Origin: a virus
Reading direction: 5' to 3' (one strand)
Virus record (IMG/VR): IMGVR_UViG_3300022885_000020
Span: 1 to 52,724 of that record
Length of the DNA: 52,724 bases
In this document: positions 14,682-23,031 of the stretch, one piece after another
Layout of the letters: each line of letters begins with the position of its first letter
Position numbering within the stretch: the first letter of the stretch is position 1
Position numbers and translations under genes: made by a program
Notes under the pieces: generated by a model
The model's database searches: none
Told to the model about the DNA's origin: nothing
The model's input: the letters and a program-made list of their open reading frames with translations, nothing else

Positions 14682-17600
14682 ATGTCAATTAAGGCTCTAC
14701 AAGATTACACATTTACGTCCAAGTATGCTAACTACAGACCGGACCTAAAAAGAAGAGAGACCTGGGTAGAATCCCAAGATAGAGTGCTGGATATGCAGCT
14801 AAGAAAGTATCCAGAGATTTCAGAAGACTTGAAGTGGGCTTATGAGCAGTCCAAGAAAAAGATTGTATTAGGGTCGCAGCGTGCCCTACAGTTCGGTGGT
14901 ATCGACATCGAGAAGAATAGCGCTAAGATTTACAATTGTATTGCGTCGTTTTGTGATAGGCCACGGTTCTTTCAAGAGTGCCTATGGCTTCTTTTGTGTG
15001 GCTGTGGCACTGGGTTCTCAGTACAAGACCATCATATTGATAGACTACCTAGCTTCTCAAAGAAATGGAACGACAACGATGGTCGACACACCAAAGTCTT
15101 TACGGCAGAAGACTCCATAGAGGGCTGGGCAGATACACTAGGGGTTTTCATTAGTAGTGTCTATGGGGGAGGAGACTTCCCAGAGTATGAGGGATACAAT
15201 GTTGAATTTGATCTCTCAGAAATTAGACCAGAAGGTGCTAAGGTTGGTAGCGGCAGGGGGAAGGCTCCAGGCCCCGAACCTTTACAAAAAGCCCTCAATA
15301 AGATCAAACTAATTTTTGCCGACGCCCTTGCCGCAGGACAGACTCGATTTAAGTCAATCAACTGTTATGATATCATCATGCACGCTAGCGATGCTGTTAT
15401 CTCTGGTGGTATCAGACGTAGTGCTACTATTTGTTTATTCAGCCCAGATGACGAAGAAATGGCGAAAGCCAAGACTGGGAACTGGTTCATTGACAACCCA
15501 CAGCGTGGACGTTCAAACAATTCGGCTGTGCTAGTTAGAGGCGAAACGACATTTGAAGAATTCCAGACTCTAATGGGATTCGTTAAACAGTATGGAGAGC
15601 CTGGGTTTGTTTGGGTAGACCATAGAGACTTAATGGTAAATCCCTGTGTAGAGATTGGCTTCTACCCAGTATGCGTAGAGACCGGAGAAAGCGGATGGCA
15701 GGCTTGTGTTTCTGGAGATACAAAACTAATTACCAAGGACGGCATTGATAACATCAAAAATCTCGTAGGTAAAGATTGTAAAATTTGGAATGGTGACTCC
15801 TGGAAAACCGTAAACCCATTTGTGACAGGTGAAAATAGAGAACTATACAGAGTAGAACTTTCTGATGGGTCTTATCTAGACTGTACCGATAATCACGAAT
15901 GGCTAGTTAAAAACAGGTTTGAAGAAGAACATAGGGTTGTTAAGACTAAAGACCTGCTGACGGGTGAAAAGTATAAAATATCGACGCCCAGGGTTAATTG
16001 TGTAAACCCTGGAGGTGTGTGGGAAGAGTATGCCTATGAGTATGGTTTTGTCTTAGGAGATGGGACGGCTAGACCTAATCATTCTCCTTTTGCAACCCTA
16101 TCTGGAGACGACTTTAAGCTAAACCTACGAGGAAAACAGAGTGAAACTAAGCCCCCGAATGAAAAATACGCGTTAGAACACGCTCATATAACCTTTACAG
16201 ATCTAGATAACAAATTTAGTTGTGACCTCAAATACTCTCAAGGGCTACCTAGAGATGTATTTACCTGGGATAAACATTGCATATTGGAGTTTGTTAGTGG
16301 GTGGATTGACGCAGATGGATCAAAAGCCAATGATGGATGTAGACTATACGGCGAAGAGAGTAAAATTAGAGATTGTCAACTTCTTTTGACCAAGGTTGGG
16401 GTTAATTCTAGTGTAAACCTAATGTCCGAAGCTGGTTCAATTACAAATATTGGAGAAAGGAGACGTTCAGTTTGGTATCTTCAAATACGAAATGCAGTCA
16501 AACTTAGGCCGAAAAGTAAAGGTAGAAGGCAAATTATTCAATCTGTGACAAAGCTACAAGGCTTGCACACCACCTATTGCGTATACGAAGAAGAAAAGAA
16601 CCAATGCACATTCAACAACGTATTAACTAAGCAGTGTAACCTTTGTGAGATTAACGGCAAGCATTGCAACACCCCAGAAAGGTTCTATAGTGCTTGCAAA
16701 GCTGGGGCCATCATTGGGACTGCCCAGGCTGGCTATACTGACATGGGCTACCTTGGAGACGTTAGTAAGCGAATCCTAGAAAAAGAAGCCCTACTTGGTA
16801 TTTCTGTTACTGGCATGATGGATAATCCAGACGTATTGTTTGATCCAGAGGTACAAAAGGAAGGGGCAAGAGTAATCCTAGAAGAAAACAAGCGTATTGC
16901 CAAAGCTATTGGGATTAACCCAACCGCAAGGGCAACTTGCGTGAAGCCCGCAGGGACCACCAGTTGCGTCCTAGGGACTTCTAGCGGCATTCACCCCCAC
17001 CATGCCAAAAGATACATCCGACGCACTCAGAGCAACTACATGGAGGCTCCACTGGCCTTCTTTACCAAAACGAACCCCTTGGCCGTGGAAAAGTCCGTTT
17101 GGTCAGCCAACGGAACAGACAATGTGATCGCATTTTGCGTAGAAGTTCCTAAGGGAGCAAAGACAAAGAATGACATTGGTGCTATTCAGTTGCTAGATTA
17201 TGTCAAATCGACACAACAGCACTGGGTAGAGGCAGGTAAAGTAGAAGAAAGATGTACTAGGCCTTGGTTATCCCACAATGTTTCTAACACCATTACTGTT
17301 AAAGACGATGAGTGGGAAGACGTAACTGAGTATATTTACGCCAATAGAGAGTACTTTGCTGGTATCAGCCTGTTGTCCATTAGTGGCGACAAGGACTACC
17401 AACAGGCCCCCTTTACGGCGATCTATACCCCCAGAGAGCTAGTTACTATGTACGGAGATGCTTCTGTAATGGCTTCTGGTATGATTACCGATGGATTACA
17501 TGCCTTTGAGGGCAACCTTTGGAGTGCTTGTGAAGCGGCCCTTGGTGTTAGGAAGGTCGACTATGGTAAGTTAGAAGAGGCAGAAAAAGAGCTTCAAGAG

Positions 17601-17915
17601 CTAAGAAATGGCACCGAAGAAGGTGCAGATGTGCCCCCATTCATTGTTTTTGCAGCAGAAGAAGGCTATAAAAAGCTTTGGAGTCAACACGATTGGGTTA
17701 GAAGGTCTAAACAGTTTGCGGAAAGATACTTCGATGGTGATGTCAAAAAGATGACATACTGTCTAAAGGACGTAAATAATTGGAAATACTGGTGTGACCT
17801 TCAAAGAGAGTACAAGGACATCGATTATTCAGGAATGGTAGAAGAAGAGGATAATACCAAAATAGAGGAAACAACGGCATGTTCAGGGGGAGCTTGCCAA
17901 ACTCAGTACGCATAG
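14682..17915 (+). CDS. nrdJ: Class II (adenosylcobalamin) ribonucleotide reductase interrupted by an intein
   Basis: ATG 14682 has a GAGGAA site just upstream. The 1,077-residue precursor contains a 310-residue intein; the joined enzyme is about 767 residues, close to monomeric B12-dependent reductases such as that of Lactobacillus leichmannii (739 aa). Visible blocks: NPCVEI (thiyl-radical Cys region), CNLCEINGK after the intein (redox Cys), PAGTTSCVLGTSSGIHP, and a C-terminal Cys pair ACSGGAC (reducing shuttle). It would make deoxynucleotides without oxygen, using host B12 and a thioredoxin. Downstream is a new promoter. Confidence 0.85.
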   Translation: MSIKALQDYTFTSKYANYRPDLKRRETWVESQDRVLDMQLRKYPEISEDLKWAYEQSKKKIVLGSQRALQFGGIDIEKNSAKIYNCIASFCDRPRFFQECLWLLLCGCGTGFSVQDHHIDRLPSFSKKWNDNDGRHTKVFTAEDSIEGWADTLGVFISSVYGGGDFPEYEGYNVEFDLSEIRPEGAKVGSGRGKAPGPEPLQKALNKIKLIFADALAAGQTRFKSINCYDIIMHASDAVISGGIRRSATICLFSPDDEEMAKAKTGNWFIDNPQRGRSNNSAVLVRGETTFEEFQTLMGFVKQYGEPGFVWVDHRDLMVNPCVEIGFYPVCVETGESGWQACVSGDTKLITKDGIDNIKNLVGKDCKIWNGDSWKTVNPFVTGENRELYRVELSDGSYLDCTDNHEWLVKNRFEEEHRVVKTKDLLTGEKYKISTPRVNCVNPGGVWEEYAYEYGFVLGDGTARPNHSPFATLSGDDFKLNLRGKQSETKPPNEKYALEHAHITFTDLDNKFSCDLKYSQGLPRDVFTWDKHCILEFVSGWIDADGSKANDGCRLYGEESKIRDCQLLLTKVGVNSSVNLMSEAGSITNIGERRRSVWYLQIRNAVKLRPKSKGRRQIIQSVTKLQGLHTTYCVYEEEKNQCTFNNVLTKQCNLCEINGKHCNTPERFYSACKAGAIIGTAQAGYTDMGYLGDVSKRILEKEALLGISVTGMMDNPDVLFDPEVQKEGARVILEENKRIAKAIGINPTARATCVKPAGTTSCVLGTSSGIHPHHAKRYIRRTQSNYMEAPLAFFTKTNPLAVEKSVWSANGTDNVIAFCVEVPKGAKTKNDIGAIQLLDYVKSTQQHWVEAGKVEERCTRPWLSHNVSNTITVKDDEWEDVTEYIYANREYFAGISLLSISGDKDYQQAPFTAIYTPRELVTMYGDASVMASGMITDGLHAFEGNLWSACEAALGVRKVDYGKLEEAEKELQELRNGTEEGADVPPFIVFAAEEGYKKLWSQHDWVRRSKQFAERYFDGDVKKMTYCLKDVNNWKYWCDLQREYKDIDYSGMVEEEDNTKIEETTACSGGACQTQYA
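15705..16634 (+). mobile_element. Intein with LAGLIDADG endonuclease in nrdJ, C-terminal Gln
   Basis: 310 residues, starting at Cys in CVSGDTKLITKDG (block A), with block B CTDNHEWLV and LAGLIDADG motifs YGFVLGDG and VSGWIDADG. Removing it restores GWQA-CNLCEING. The C-terminus is unusual: it ends NNVLTKQ before +1 Cys, so the penultimate residue is Lys, not His, and the last is Gln, not Asn. A few inteins with terminal Gln are known to splice; activity here needs a test. Boundaries rest on extein continuity. Confidence 0.9.
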
Positions 17916-17921
17916 TTGGTG

Positions 17922-17927
17922 TATAAT
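17922..17927 (+). promoter_or_regulatory. -10 box in a recurrent GTGTATAAT string
   Basis: TATAAT lies seven bases after the nrdJ stop and 16 bases before ATG 17944 (AGTGAGG as RBS between). A matching -35 is not convincing: TTGCCA at 17894-17899 gives a 22-base spacer. The leader would be very short. Confidence 0.4.
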
Positions 17928-17943
17928 AGAGTGAGGTACAATC

Positions 17944-18264
17944 ATGTTTTACATAATCGCAGAAGCCGCAACATCATCGGCAGATCCTTACTGGGTCAGT
18001 TTAATTACTGGCTCCGGTGGTGCTCTGATTGTGTTGATGCTATGGGTGAAATCTCTTTCCGCTTCTAATAAAAGACTAGAAGAAGAAAACAGGGACATTT
18101 CCAGACAATCTATTGAGTGTATTACAAAGATTGTAGAGAGACAAGACCAAGAAAAGATGACAAAGGCCACACAAATGATAGCCGACACGTCTTGGAAAGA
18201 GGACTTGAAGAGTCTCATGAATAGGGTTTGTAATAGGCTTGAATTGGACAAGGGAGAGAACTAA
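17944..18264 (+). CDS. Membrane-anchored coiled-coil protein, 106 aa
   Basis: Short N-terminal region, one transmembrane segment (about 18-36, SLITGSGGALIVLMLWV), then a long charged helix (KRLEEENRDISRQSIECITK and beyond) with coiled-coil character. The topology is that of small phage membrane proteins such as spanin-like or Rz-like products, but no diagnostic motif is present. It ends with a one-base overlap to the next gene (TAATG), which has a similar layout. Confidence 0.5.
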   Translation: MFYIIAEAATSSADPYWVSLITGSGGALIVLMLWVKSLSASNKRLEEENRDISRQSIECITKIVERQDQEKMTKATQMIADTSWKEDLKSLMNRVCNRLELDKGEN

Positions 18265-18524
18265 TGGAATTATTGATTTCTGTGGTGATTATGGTTGGAA
18301 TAGTGCTCTTTTCCGTATACGTCCTTCATAAAGGCGAGCAAAAAAAGACCAAGGCGGTACAAACCTTAATGTCTTCATACGAAGAAAGCTGCAAAGAGCA
18401 GTGTCAAACGACTAGGGATGTGACAGATAGATTTATGGAAGTCTCTGCGGAAAATTTAGGTAGCATTCGAGACCTACACAAACGAACACTAGAGATACTA
18501 TCTGGAGAAAAACTTGATGTTTAA
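18264..18524 (+). CDS. Membrane-anchored helical protein, 86 aa
   Basis: N-terminal transmembrane segment (about 2-21, LLISVVIMVGIVLFSVYVL) followed by a charged helical tail with a short CKEQC pair (about 43-47). It resembles the preceding protein in plan and is probably its partner. Its 3' end overlaps the multi-pass membrane protein by eight bases. Unrecognised. Confidence 0.5.
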   Translation: MELLISVVIMVGIVLFSVYVLHKGEQKKTKAVQTLMSSYEESCKEQCQTTRDVTDRFMEVSAENLGSIRDLHKRTLEILSGEKLDV

Positions 18525-18948
18525 TGACATAGCAGCACTAATCTCTCTTGCCCTGACCGTTCCAACTGTGATGTTTGCCGTTGCGGTGTTGTGTATTTGG
18601 GGCAAAGAGGCACTAAGAGTATTTAAGGCAGGCCCAAGTAACCCTATGGAGTGGTTGATTATCGGCGTTGTTATTTCCTTTTTAGGGAGCATTGTAGACA
18701 ACCTATACTGGGGGTTTGCGTGGTCTCATGCCTATTTCTTAGGACAAGAACTAGACCCAACTATCGCCCACATGGGCGTTGTGTTTAACATATTCTTTAG
18801 ACAAGCTTGTGGTATTCTTGCCGCATATTGTCACTTAAAGTCCTACACTGAACTTAAAAAAGATTCAAACCTAAATGCCAACTTGTGGATTTCTAGTTCT
18901 ATTGTTGGCGTTGTATACGTTATGTTATTGTCTCTCTTTAAGAGGTAA
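18517..18948 (+). CDS. Multi-pass membrane protein, 143 aa
   Basis: ATG 18517 is preferred over a TTG three bases earlier; GGAG is present upstream at 18503-18506. Four hydrophobic segments are visible (about 4-26, 46-62, 88-104 and 125-141), linked by short polar loops (KEALRVFKAGPSNPMEW, LKSYTELKKDSNLN). Family unknown. It is the third membrane protein in a row after nrdJ, so the block may form a membrane complex. Confidence 0.55.
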   Translation: MFNDIAALISLALTVPTVMFAVAVLCIWGKEALRVFKAGPSNPMEWLIIGVVISFLGSIVDNLYWGFAWSHAYFLGQELDPTIAHMGVVFNIFFRQACGILAAYCHLKSYTELKKDSNLNANLWISSSIVGVVYVMLLSLFKR

Positions 18949-18950
18949 GC

Positions 18951-19436
18951 ATGTTTAGACGAATAAGATACCTAGCTCGGCACTTAGCCGAGGGGTTGTT
19001 CCCTCCCAAGCCCCCTCATGTTGTGGGCATCTACTTATGGAGTTGTTCTATGAAGAAAGCAAAGTTGAGAGTTTATTGGGGTAAGTCCCCATCTAGTGAT
19101 GTTGTTGAGTACAGCGTCATTGTGATTAACGAGAGTACTCAAGAGACGGTCTTAGAGCAGACAGTTTCTTTTGCTGAGACAGAAGTTGTAGTTGAGGTTC
19201 CTGAGAATACAAGCATTACGGCAACAGTGATTGCTAATGATGGTGTGTTCGATAGCGATCCTGTATCTGCTTCTTATCAAGTTGGAGATCTAACAGCACC
19301 GGCCCCTGCGTCGTTTGTTGGGATTGAAGTTCTTGAGATTGTAACTGTTAAAGATGAAGAGCCTGTTGAAGTTGTCGAAGGAGGTGAACTTGACAACTTA
19401 GGTGAAGAGACCGACCTCCTATTGTTGCACCAGTAG
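18951..19436 (+). CDS. Ig/fibronectin-like beta protein, possible 3' frameshift
   Basis: Starts at ATG 18951 (AGAGG upstream); ATG 19050 with GGAG at 19039-19042 is a real alternative that drops a basic N-terminus. Residues about 34-110 form a beta-sandwich-like domain: LRVYWGKSPSSDVVEYSVIV, ETEVVVEVPENTSITATVIA, ending SASYQVGD, like Fn3/Big domains common in phage decoration proteins. The C-terminal part is acidic and ends awkwardly in DLLLLHQ. The -1 frame is open from 19406 to a stop at 19483 and would add an acidic/proline tail ending EGDEETIV, matching the composition upstream. Confidence 0.55.
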   Translation: MFRRIRYLARHLAEGLFPPKPPHVVGIYLWSCSMKKAKLRVYWGKSPSSDVVEYSVIVINESTQETVLEQTVSFAETEVVVEVPENTSITATVIANDGVFDSDPVSASYQVGDLTAPAPASFVGIEVLEIVTVKDEEPVEVVEGGELDNLGEETDLLLLHQ

Positions 19437-19501
19437 TTGAAGACGTGACAGCCCCAGAAGGCGACGAAGAAACCATTGTTTAATCTATTTGAATTGAGAA
19501 A

Positions 19502-19541
19502 GGGGTCTTGGTGTCTAAAGCGACACCGAGGCCCTTTTTTT
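19502..19541 (+). terminator. Strong rho-independent terminator
   Basis: GGGTCTTGGTGTC (19503-19515) pairs with GACACCGAGGCCC (19522-19534) with two G-T wobbles, a six-base loop TAAAGC and seven T residues (19535-19541). It lies 19 bases after the extended frame's stop at 19483 and ends the region of the membrane and Ig-like proteins. Confidence 0.9.
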
Positions 19542-19570
19542 GTCCACTAACAAGCTTCCATAAAAGTATT

Positions 19571-19621
19571 TTGAAAAAAACCGAGAATTATCGGTTCAAA
19601 AGTCGCTCAACTAGCTACAAT
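19571..19621 (+). promoter_or_regulatory. Inverted repeat and weak promoter in the leader of 19697
   Basis: AACCGA (19579-19584) and TCGGTT (19591-19596) form a six-base hairpin, with outer TTGAA/TTCAA arms (19571-19575, 19595-19599) and a bulge. TACAAT at 19616-19621 could serve as -10, with TTCAAA (19595-19600) only 15 bases upstream. The leader to ATG 19697 holds no convincing gene. The promoter is weak by sequence, and control by the palindrome is a guess. Confidence 0.3.
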
Positions 19622-19696
19622 ATAACAAATGTCGAGTTTGACTTGCGAGACTCTAGCCGGGGTCTGTCAAGACGGAAGACTATCTTAGGAGAAGTT

Positions 19697-20287
19697 ATGT
19701 CTAATTTAACACAAGAAGAAGAAGCAGCAAGCTTTCATACCTTTAGACACATCGAAACTGTAAGGAATTACCTTAATAGGTTCGTGTGCTCTTTAATAAG
19801 AAGAGGTGAGAAGCACGATCAGAGTAAACTAGAGAGTCCAGAGGTTGAGTTGTTCACAGAAATGACTCCCGTTCTTAGTCAACTTACATTCGGGAGTCCA
19901 GAATATGACGAGAGCAAAGCTAAGCTTGGTCCTGCACTGGATCACCACTATGCTAAGAACCGACACCACCCAGAACACTGGCCCTCGGTAGACAGCAAAG
20001 AAGCAGACCTAGTGGATGAGCATGTTAAAACATTAAATGAAGAAGCACAGCCAGAGTTGGTAGCAACACTCAAAGACTATGCTGCTTCCCTTAGAAGCTC
20101 CATCAACAACATGAGCTTGCTAGACCACAGTGAAATGCTATGCGACTGGAAGGCAGCTAGTGAAAGACATAACGATGGTAACATCAGAAAGTCTATCAAA
20201 CACAACGCCAAACGTTTTGGCATGAGCCCACAACTTATTAACATTTACGAAGCCACATTGGAAGTCTTTACAGACGACGACAAGTAG
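19697..20287 (+). CDS. DUF5662-like protein, 196 aa
   Basis: ATG 19697 has AGGAGAAG ten bases upstream; a longer open frame from 19508 starts inside the terminator and is rejected. The protein has a phage-conserved pattern: HDQSKLESPE (HD and SK), LDHHYAKNRHHPEHW, and NNMSLLDHSEMLCDWKAASE with RHNDGNIRKSI. The clustered His/Asp residues suggest a metal-dependent HD-like fold, as in DUF5662. The activity is unknown. It starts the operon of dUTPase and PhoH. Confidence 0.65.
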   Translation: MSNLTQEEEAASFHTFRHIETVRNYLNRFVCSLIRRGEKHDQSKLESPEVELFTEMTPVLSQLTFGSPEYDESKAKLGPALDHHYAKNRHHPEHWPSVDSKEADLVDEHVKTLNEEAQPELVATLKDYAASLRSSINNMSLLDHSEMLCDWKAASERHNDGNIRKSIKHNAKRFGMSPQLINIYEATLEVFTDDDK

Positions 20288-20295
20288 GAGAGAAT

Positions 20296-20865
20296 ATGTC
20301 AGGAAATATGCACACAGGAATGTTTGACGGATTCATTAAAAATGGAAAGATCGACTCCAACGGGATGATCGATAGCTTTCTTGAAGGGGCAAATAAAAAA
20401 ATAGATGGGTTTGTAGACAAAGTGTTTGAACCCGCACCACTGGCAGTCATTAAACTGTCAGATACGGCAACTTTGCCCACTAAGGCAAATGAATCAGATG
20501 CAGGCTTTGACCTGTATGCAAGCAAAGAGGTGGTGCTGTATGATGGCCCCAATCTAGTTTGCACCGATATCTCTATGGAGATCCCAGAGGGCTATGTGGG
20601 GCTCATCTGGCCGCGTTCTGGCCTATCTGCTAAGCACGGCATTGATGTGCTTGCTGGCGTCATTGACAGCGGCTATCGTGGAGAAATCAAAGTGTGTCTT
20701 CAAATGGCACACAGAGAGGAAGGGACGCCACTATACAAGGTTGAGAAAGGAGACAGGATCGCACAGATCTTGATTCAGGAAGTGCCAAGGTTCAAATTGA
20801 TCGAGGCGGAAGCCCTATCTGACTCCAATCGTGGAGCAAAAGGGTTCGGCTCAAGTGGACACTAA
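20296..20865 (+). CDS. dut: dUTPase
   Basis: A 189-residue trimeric-type dUTP diphosphatase with all five motifs: DAGFDLYA (1), PRSGLSAKHGI (2), GVIDSGYRGEI (3), GDRIAQILIQ (4) and RGAKGFGSSG (5). An N-terminal extension of about 45 residues (MSGNMHTGMFDGFIKNG onward) precedes the core and is not part of the usual family. It hydrolyses dUTP to dUMP, preventing uracil incorporation and feeding thymidylate synthase at 47446. The active-site Asp and Tyr in motif 3 are present. Confidence 0.95.
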   Translation: MSGNMHTGMFDGFIKNGKIDSNGMIDSFLEGANKKIDGFVDKVFEPAPLAVIKLSDTATLPTKANESDAGFDLYASKEVVLYDGPNLVCTDISMEIPEGYVGLIWPRSGLSAKHGIDVLAGVIDSGYRGEIKVCLQMAHREEGTPLYKVEKGDRIAQILIQEVPRFKLIEAEALSDSNRGAKGFGSSGH

Positions 20866-20877
20866 CAGAGAGCAAAC

Positions 20878-21606
20878 ATGACAACAAGACGTAAAGCTAG
20901 AAACCAAGAAAAGGAAGTTTCACAAAAGCCTCGTGGCTTATCTGCCAAGTCTAAGAATCAAAAGGATTACATTCGCACAATTGTCGAGAATGATATCATC
21001 TTTTGTTCTGGTCCCGCAGGTAGTGGTAAATCCTATATTGCCTCTGGTATGGCAGCTAACAAGCTGTACACTGGAGAGGTAGATCAGATCATTGTTACCA
21101 GACCCCTAGTCTGTACTGGTCGAGAACTTGGTGCCCTCCCTGGCAATGTCAGTGAAAAGGTAATGCCTCACCTTGCTCCCATGGAAGAGAACCTAAAGTG
21201 GTTCCTACAGAAAGTTAACTACGGCAAATTCATGAACGAGGGCTCTATTAGATATGAGCCTTTGGAATTGATGAGAGGGGCGACCTTTAACAACGCCTAC
21301 ATGATCCTTGACGAAGCACAGAACTGTACTTCCGATCAGATCAAGATGTTCATCACCCGTATGGGCGAAAACACAAAGGTTCTTATCAATGGAGATACGA
21401 ACCAGACCGATTTACATGGTCAGAGTGGACTAGCCTTTTGCATGGGGCGTCTTGAGGGCGTGAAGGGCGTGGGCGTGTCCAAGTTAAATTACGGCGATAT
21501 TCAACGAAATGGCATTTTGGGCAGAGTTTTATCGGCTCTCGAAGGCGATTCCGGCTATAATAACGATGACACCTTCCTTTACGACGACGACGACGGAGAA
21601 TACTAA
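20878..21606 (+). CDS. phoH: PhoH-like ATPase
   Basis: A 242-residue PhoH-family protein: basic N-terminus, then SGPAGSGKSYIASGMA (Walker A), VTRPLVCTGRELGALPG, AYMILDEAQNCTSDQIKMF (Walker B with DEAQN), and NGDTNQTDLHG (sensor-like). These are the family hallmarks. PhoH proteins are RNA/DNA helicase-like ATPases widespread in marine phages; function in infection is unsettled. The acidic C-terminal tail (DDDTFLYDDDDGEY) is notable. It overlaps the next start by one base. Confidence 0.93.
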   Translation: MTTRRKARNQEKEVSQKPRGLSAKSKNQKDYIRTIVENDIIFCSGPAGSGKSYIASGMAANKLYTGEVDQIIVTRPLVCTGRELGALPGNVSEKVMPHLAPMEENLKWFLQKVNYGKFMNEGSIRYEPLELMRGATFNNAYMILDEAQNCTSDQIKMFITRMGENTKVLINGDTNQTDLHGQSGLAFCMGRLEGVKGVGVSKLNYGDIQRNGILGRVLSALEGDSGYNNDDTFLYDDDDGEY

Positions 21607-22106
21607 TGCAAGAAAGTACAGAAAAGACAGTTGAAGCTTCTATTGACGCAATTACAACACCAGCACAGCCTGTAAGGCCGAGCCCTGTTGTAGATTCAAA
21701 GGAGACTGTGGAGCCAGAATTGACTCCAGCACCACAACAACCTTCAACTGCTGAAGTGACCCTACGACAAGAAGAGAAGAACTTTGTAGTGGGCGAGCAA
21801 AGAAAGCAGGGGACTCTTTACTTTGGAATTGATGCCAAAGAAGTACTAGAGAGCGAGCCCTACTTCGCAAAGAAGACCGTAACCACTAACGGTGATGGGT
21901 CAGAGTCTATCAAGTATTCGTTAGCCCTGTATAATGGCTCCCTATACAACCCTGCTGGTCCTTTTTCTCGTAGAAATAAGAACCTCAAGGACTTCTTTAG
22001 TTACAAAACATGCACAGAAGCTTGCTTCAATGACTATGTTGAGTTCCTAAAGAGCAAGAGAGAGCCTATCTACTGGCGAGCAAACAGGAGTATCCTAAAT
22101 GGCTAA
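21606..22106 (+). CDS. Hypothetical protein with disordered N-terminus, 166 aa
   Basis: The first 55 residues are rich in Thr, Pro, Glu and Ala and probably disordered. A folded C-terminal half contains VVGEQRKQGTLYFGIDAKEV, SIKYSLALYNGSLYNP, and a Cys-containing helix SYKTCTEACFNDYVEFLK. No family recognised. It begins on the phoH stop and overlaps the small HTH-like gene by eight bases. Confidence 0.55.
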   Translation: MQESTEKTVEASIDAITTPAQPVRPSPVVDSKETVEPELTPAPQQPSTAEVTLRQEEKNFVVGEQRKQGTLYFGIDAKEVLESEPYFAKKTVTTNGDGSESIKYSLALYNGSLYNPAGPFSRRNKNLKDFFSYKTCTEACFNDYVEFLKSKREPIYWRANRSILNG

Positions 22107-22404
22107 ACCAGGACCACTGAGTAAGGCAGACAAGTTCTATATCGATGAGAACTGGATGCACAAGAGCGTAAAAGCTATTTCTGCGTTCTTGGAGAGATCA
22201 GAAGAAACCGTCAACACCTACGTGGAACATGTTAAGATCATGAAGACAAAGGCTGGTGGACAGTTCGCTAGGCACGGAGACCCTGAGAAGGGTGGAGCCG
22301 TAGTAGCAACAGAGGCCGCCACCATGCGTGGTGACGACTTTAAGAGAAGCTCTGGATCAACAAGAAGGCAAAAAAGATGCACAGTCAAGATCACAGACTT
22401 GTAA
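22099..22404 (+). CDS. Small HTH-like DNA-binding protein, 101 aa
   Basis: The N-terminal 45 residues (LSKADKFYIDENWMHKSVKA, then ISAFLERSEETVNTYVEH) have the helix-turn-helix spacing of homeodomain-like phage proteins. The rest is basic, ending in KRSSGSTRRQKRCTVKI, consistent with nucleic-acid binding. It may regulate phage transcription. The 3' end overlaps the next gene by 28 bases. Confidence 0.45.
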   Translation: MAKPGPLSKADKFYIDENWMHKSVKAISAFLERSEETVNTYVEHVKIMKTKAGGQFARHGDPEKGGAVVATEAATMRGDDFKRSSGSTRRQKRCTVKITDL

Positions 22405-22802
22405 GCAGCCTTGAAGAGTGGAAGGCAGAGTATCGAAAAGATAAGACTAAGGTCTGGATCATCGTTACTCTGTCTGACGACTCTCTTTATTTCTTTAACG
22501 AATTCGATGATTGGTACAAGATCATTGAGCAGGGCAAAGAAAGGCAATTGAAAGTAAAAGAAGTGGGCCTTAGGTATAGGTCTAGTGTATACAGACAGCC
22601 CGTAGAGGGCGATGGTTTGTATTTGAGTAAGTCAGCCCTGGGTTCACCTGGGGTCGCAACGACACAAACGATGACCATTGGAACCGTGTTAAACGACTCG
22701 GTATTAAAAATAACAATTCAACTGCCCGCCTTTCAGGTCATGGATTCATTTGAAGACGGTATTGAAAACTGCTTTAGAGAGGCTATGTGGATATGGAAGT
22801 AG
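22377..22802 (+). CDS. Hypothetical protein, 141 aa
   Basis: Unrecognised, no membrane segment. Sequence features are a helical N-terminus, VWIIVTLSDDSLYFFNEFDD, a basic middle, and a beta-rich second half (TTQTMTIGTVLNDSVLKITI). It overlaps its neighbours at both ends, so it is part of the same transcript as PhoH. Nothing in the sequence points to a function. Confidence 0.5.
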   Translation: MHSQDHRLVSSLEEWKAEYRKDKTKVWIIVTLSDDSLYFFNEFDDWYKIIEQGKERQLKVKEVGLRYRSSVYRQPVEGDGLYLSKSALGSPGVATTQTMTIGTVLNDSVLKITIQLPAFQVMDSFEDGIENCFREAMWIWK

Positions 22803-23029
22803 AAGAAATTTTGGTAGAATACCTATCAGCAGAAGATCAAAAGGTCTTTGAAGATGTACACCTTTTCGACAAGGGGTTTGCTTGTTCAAACAACGCAGAC
22901 AGAGAACTGGTCGGATGGTACAACAGAAAAAACCTACGTGTTGCTTTTTATTATGAGCCCTCGTGGTGGAGTAAGAAGAAGATGTACTGGATTTACGGAT
23001 GGGAATGGGAACCTAAAAACAAAGACTAA
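22793..23029 (+). CDS. Hypothetical protein, 78 aa
   Basis: A GTG at 22787 has better spacing to AGAGG upstream, but ATG 22793 is used here; the two differ by two residues. The protein is acidic at the start and very aromatic at the end (SWWSKKKMYWIYGWEWEP), suggesting a small beta fold with an exposed tryptophan patch. Family unknown. It lies between 22377 and 23032 with minimal spacing. Confidence 0.5.
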   Translation: MEVEEILVEYLSAEDQKVFEDVHLFDKGFACSNNADRELVGWYNRKNLRVAFYYEPSWWSKKKMYWIYGWEWEPKNKD

Positions 23030-23031
23030 TA

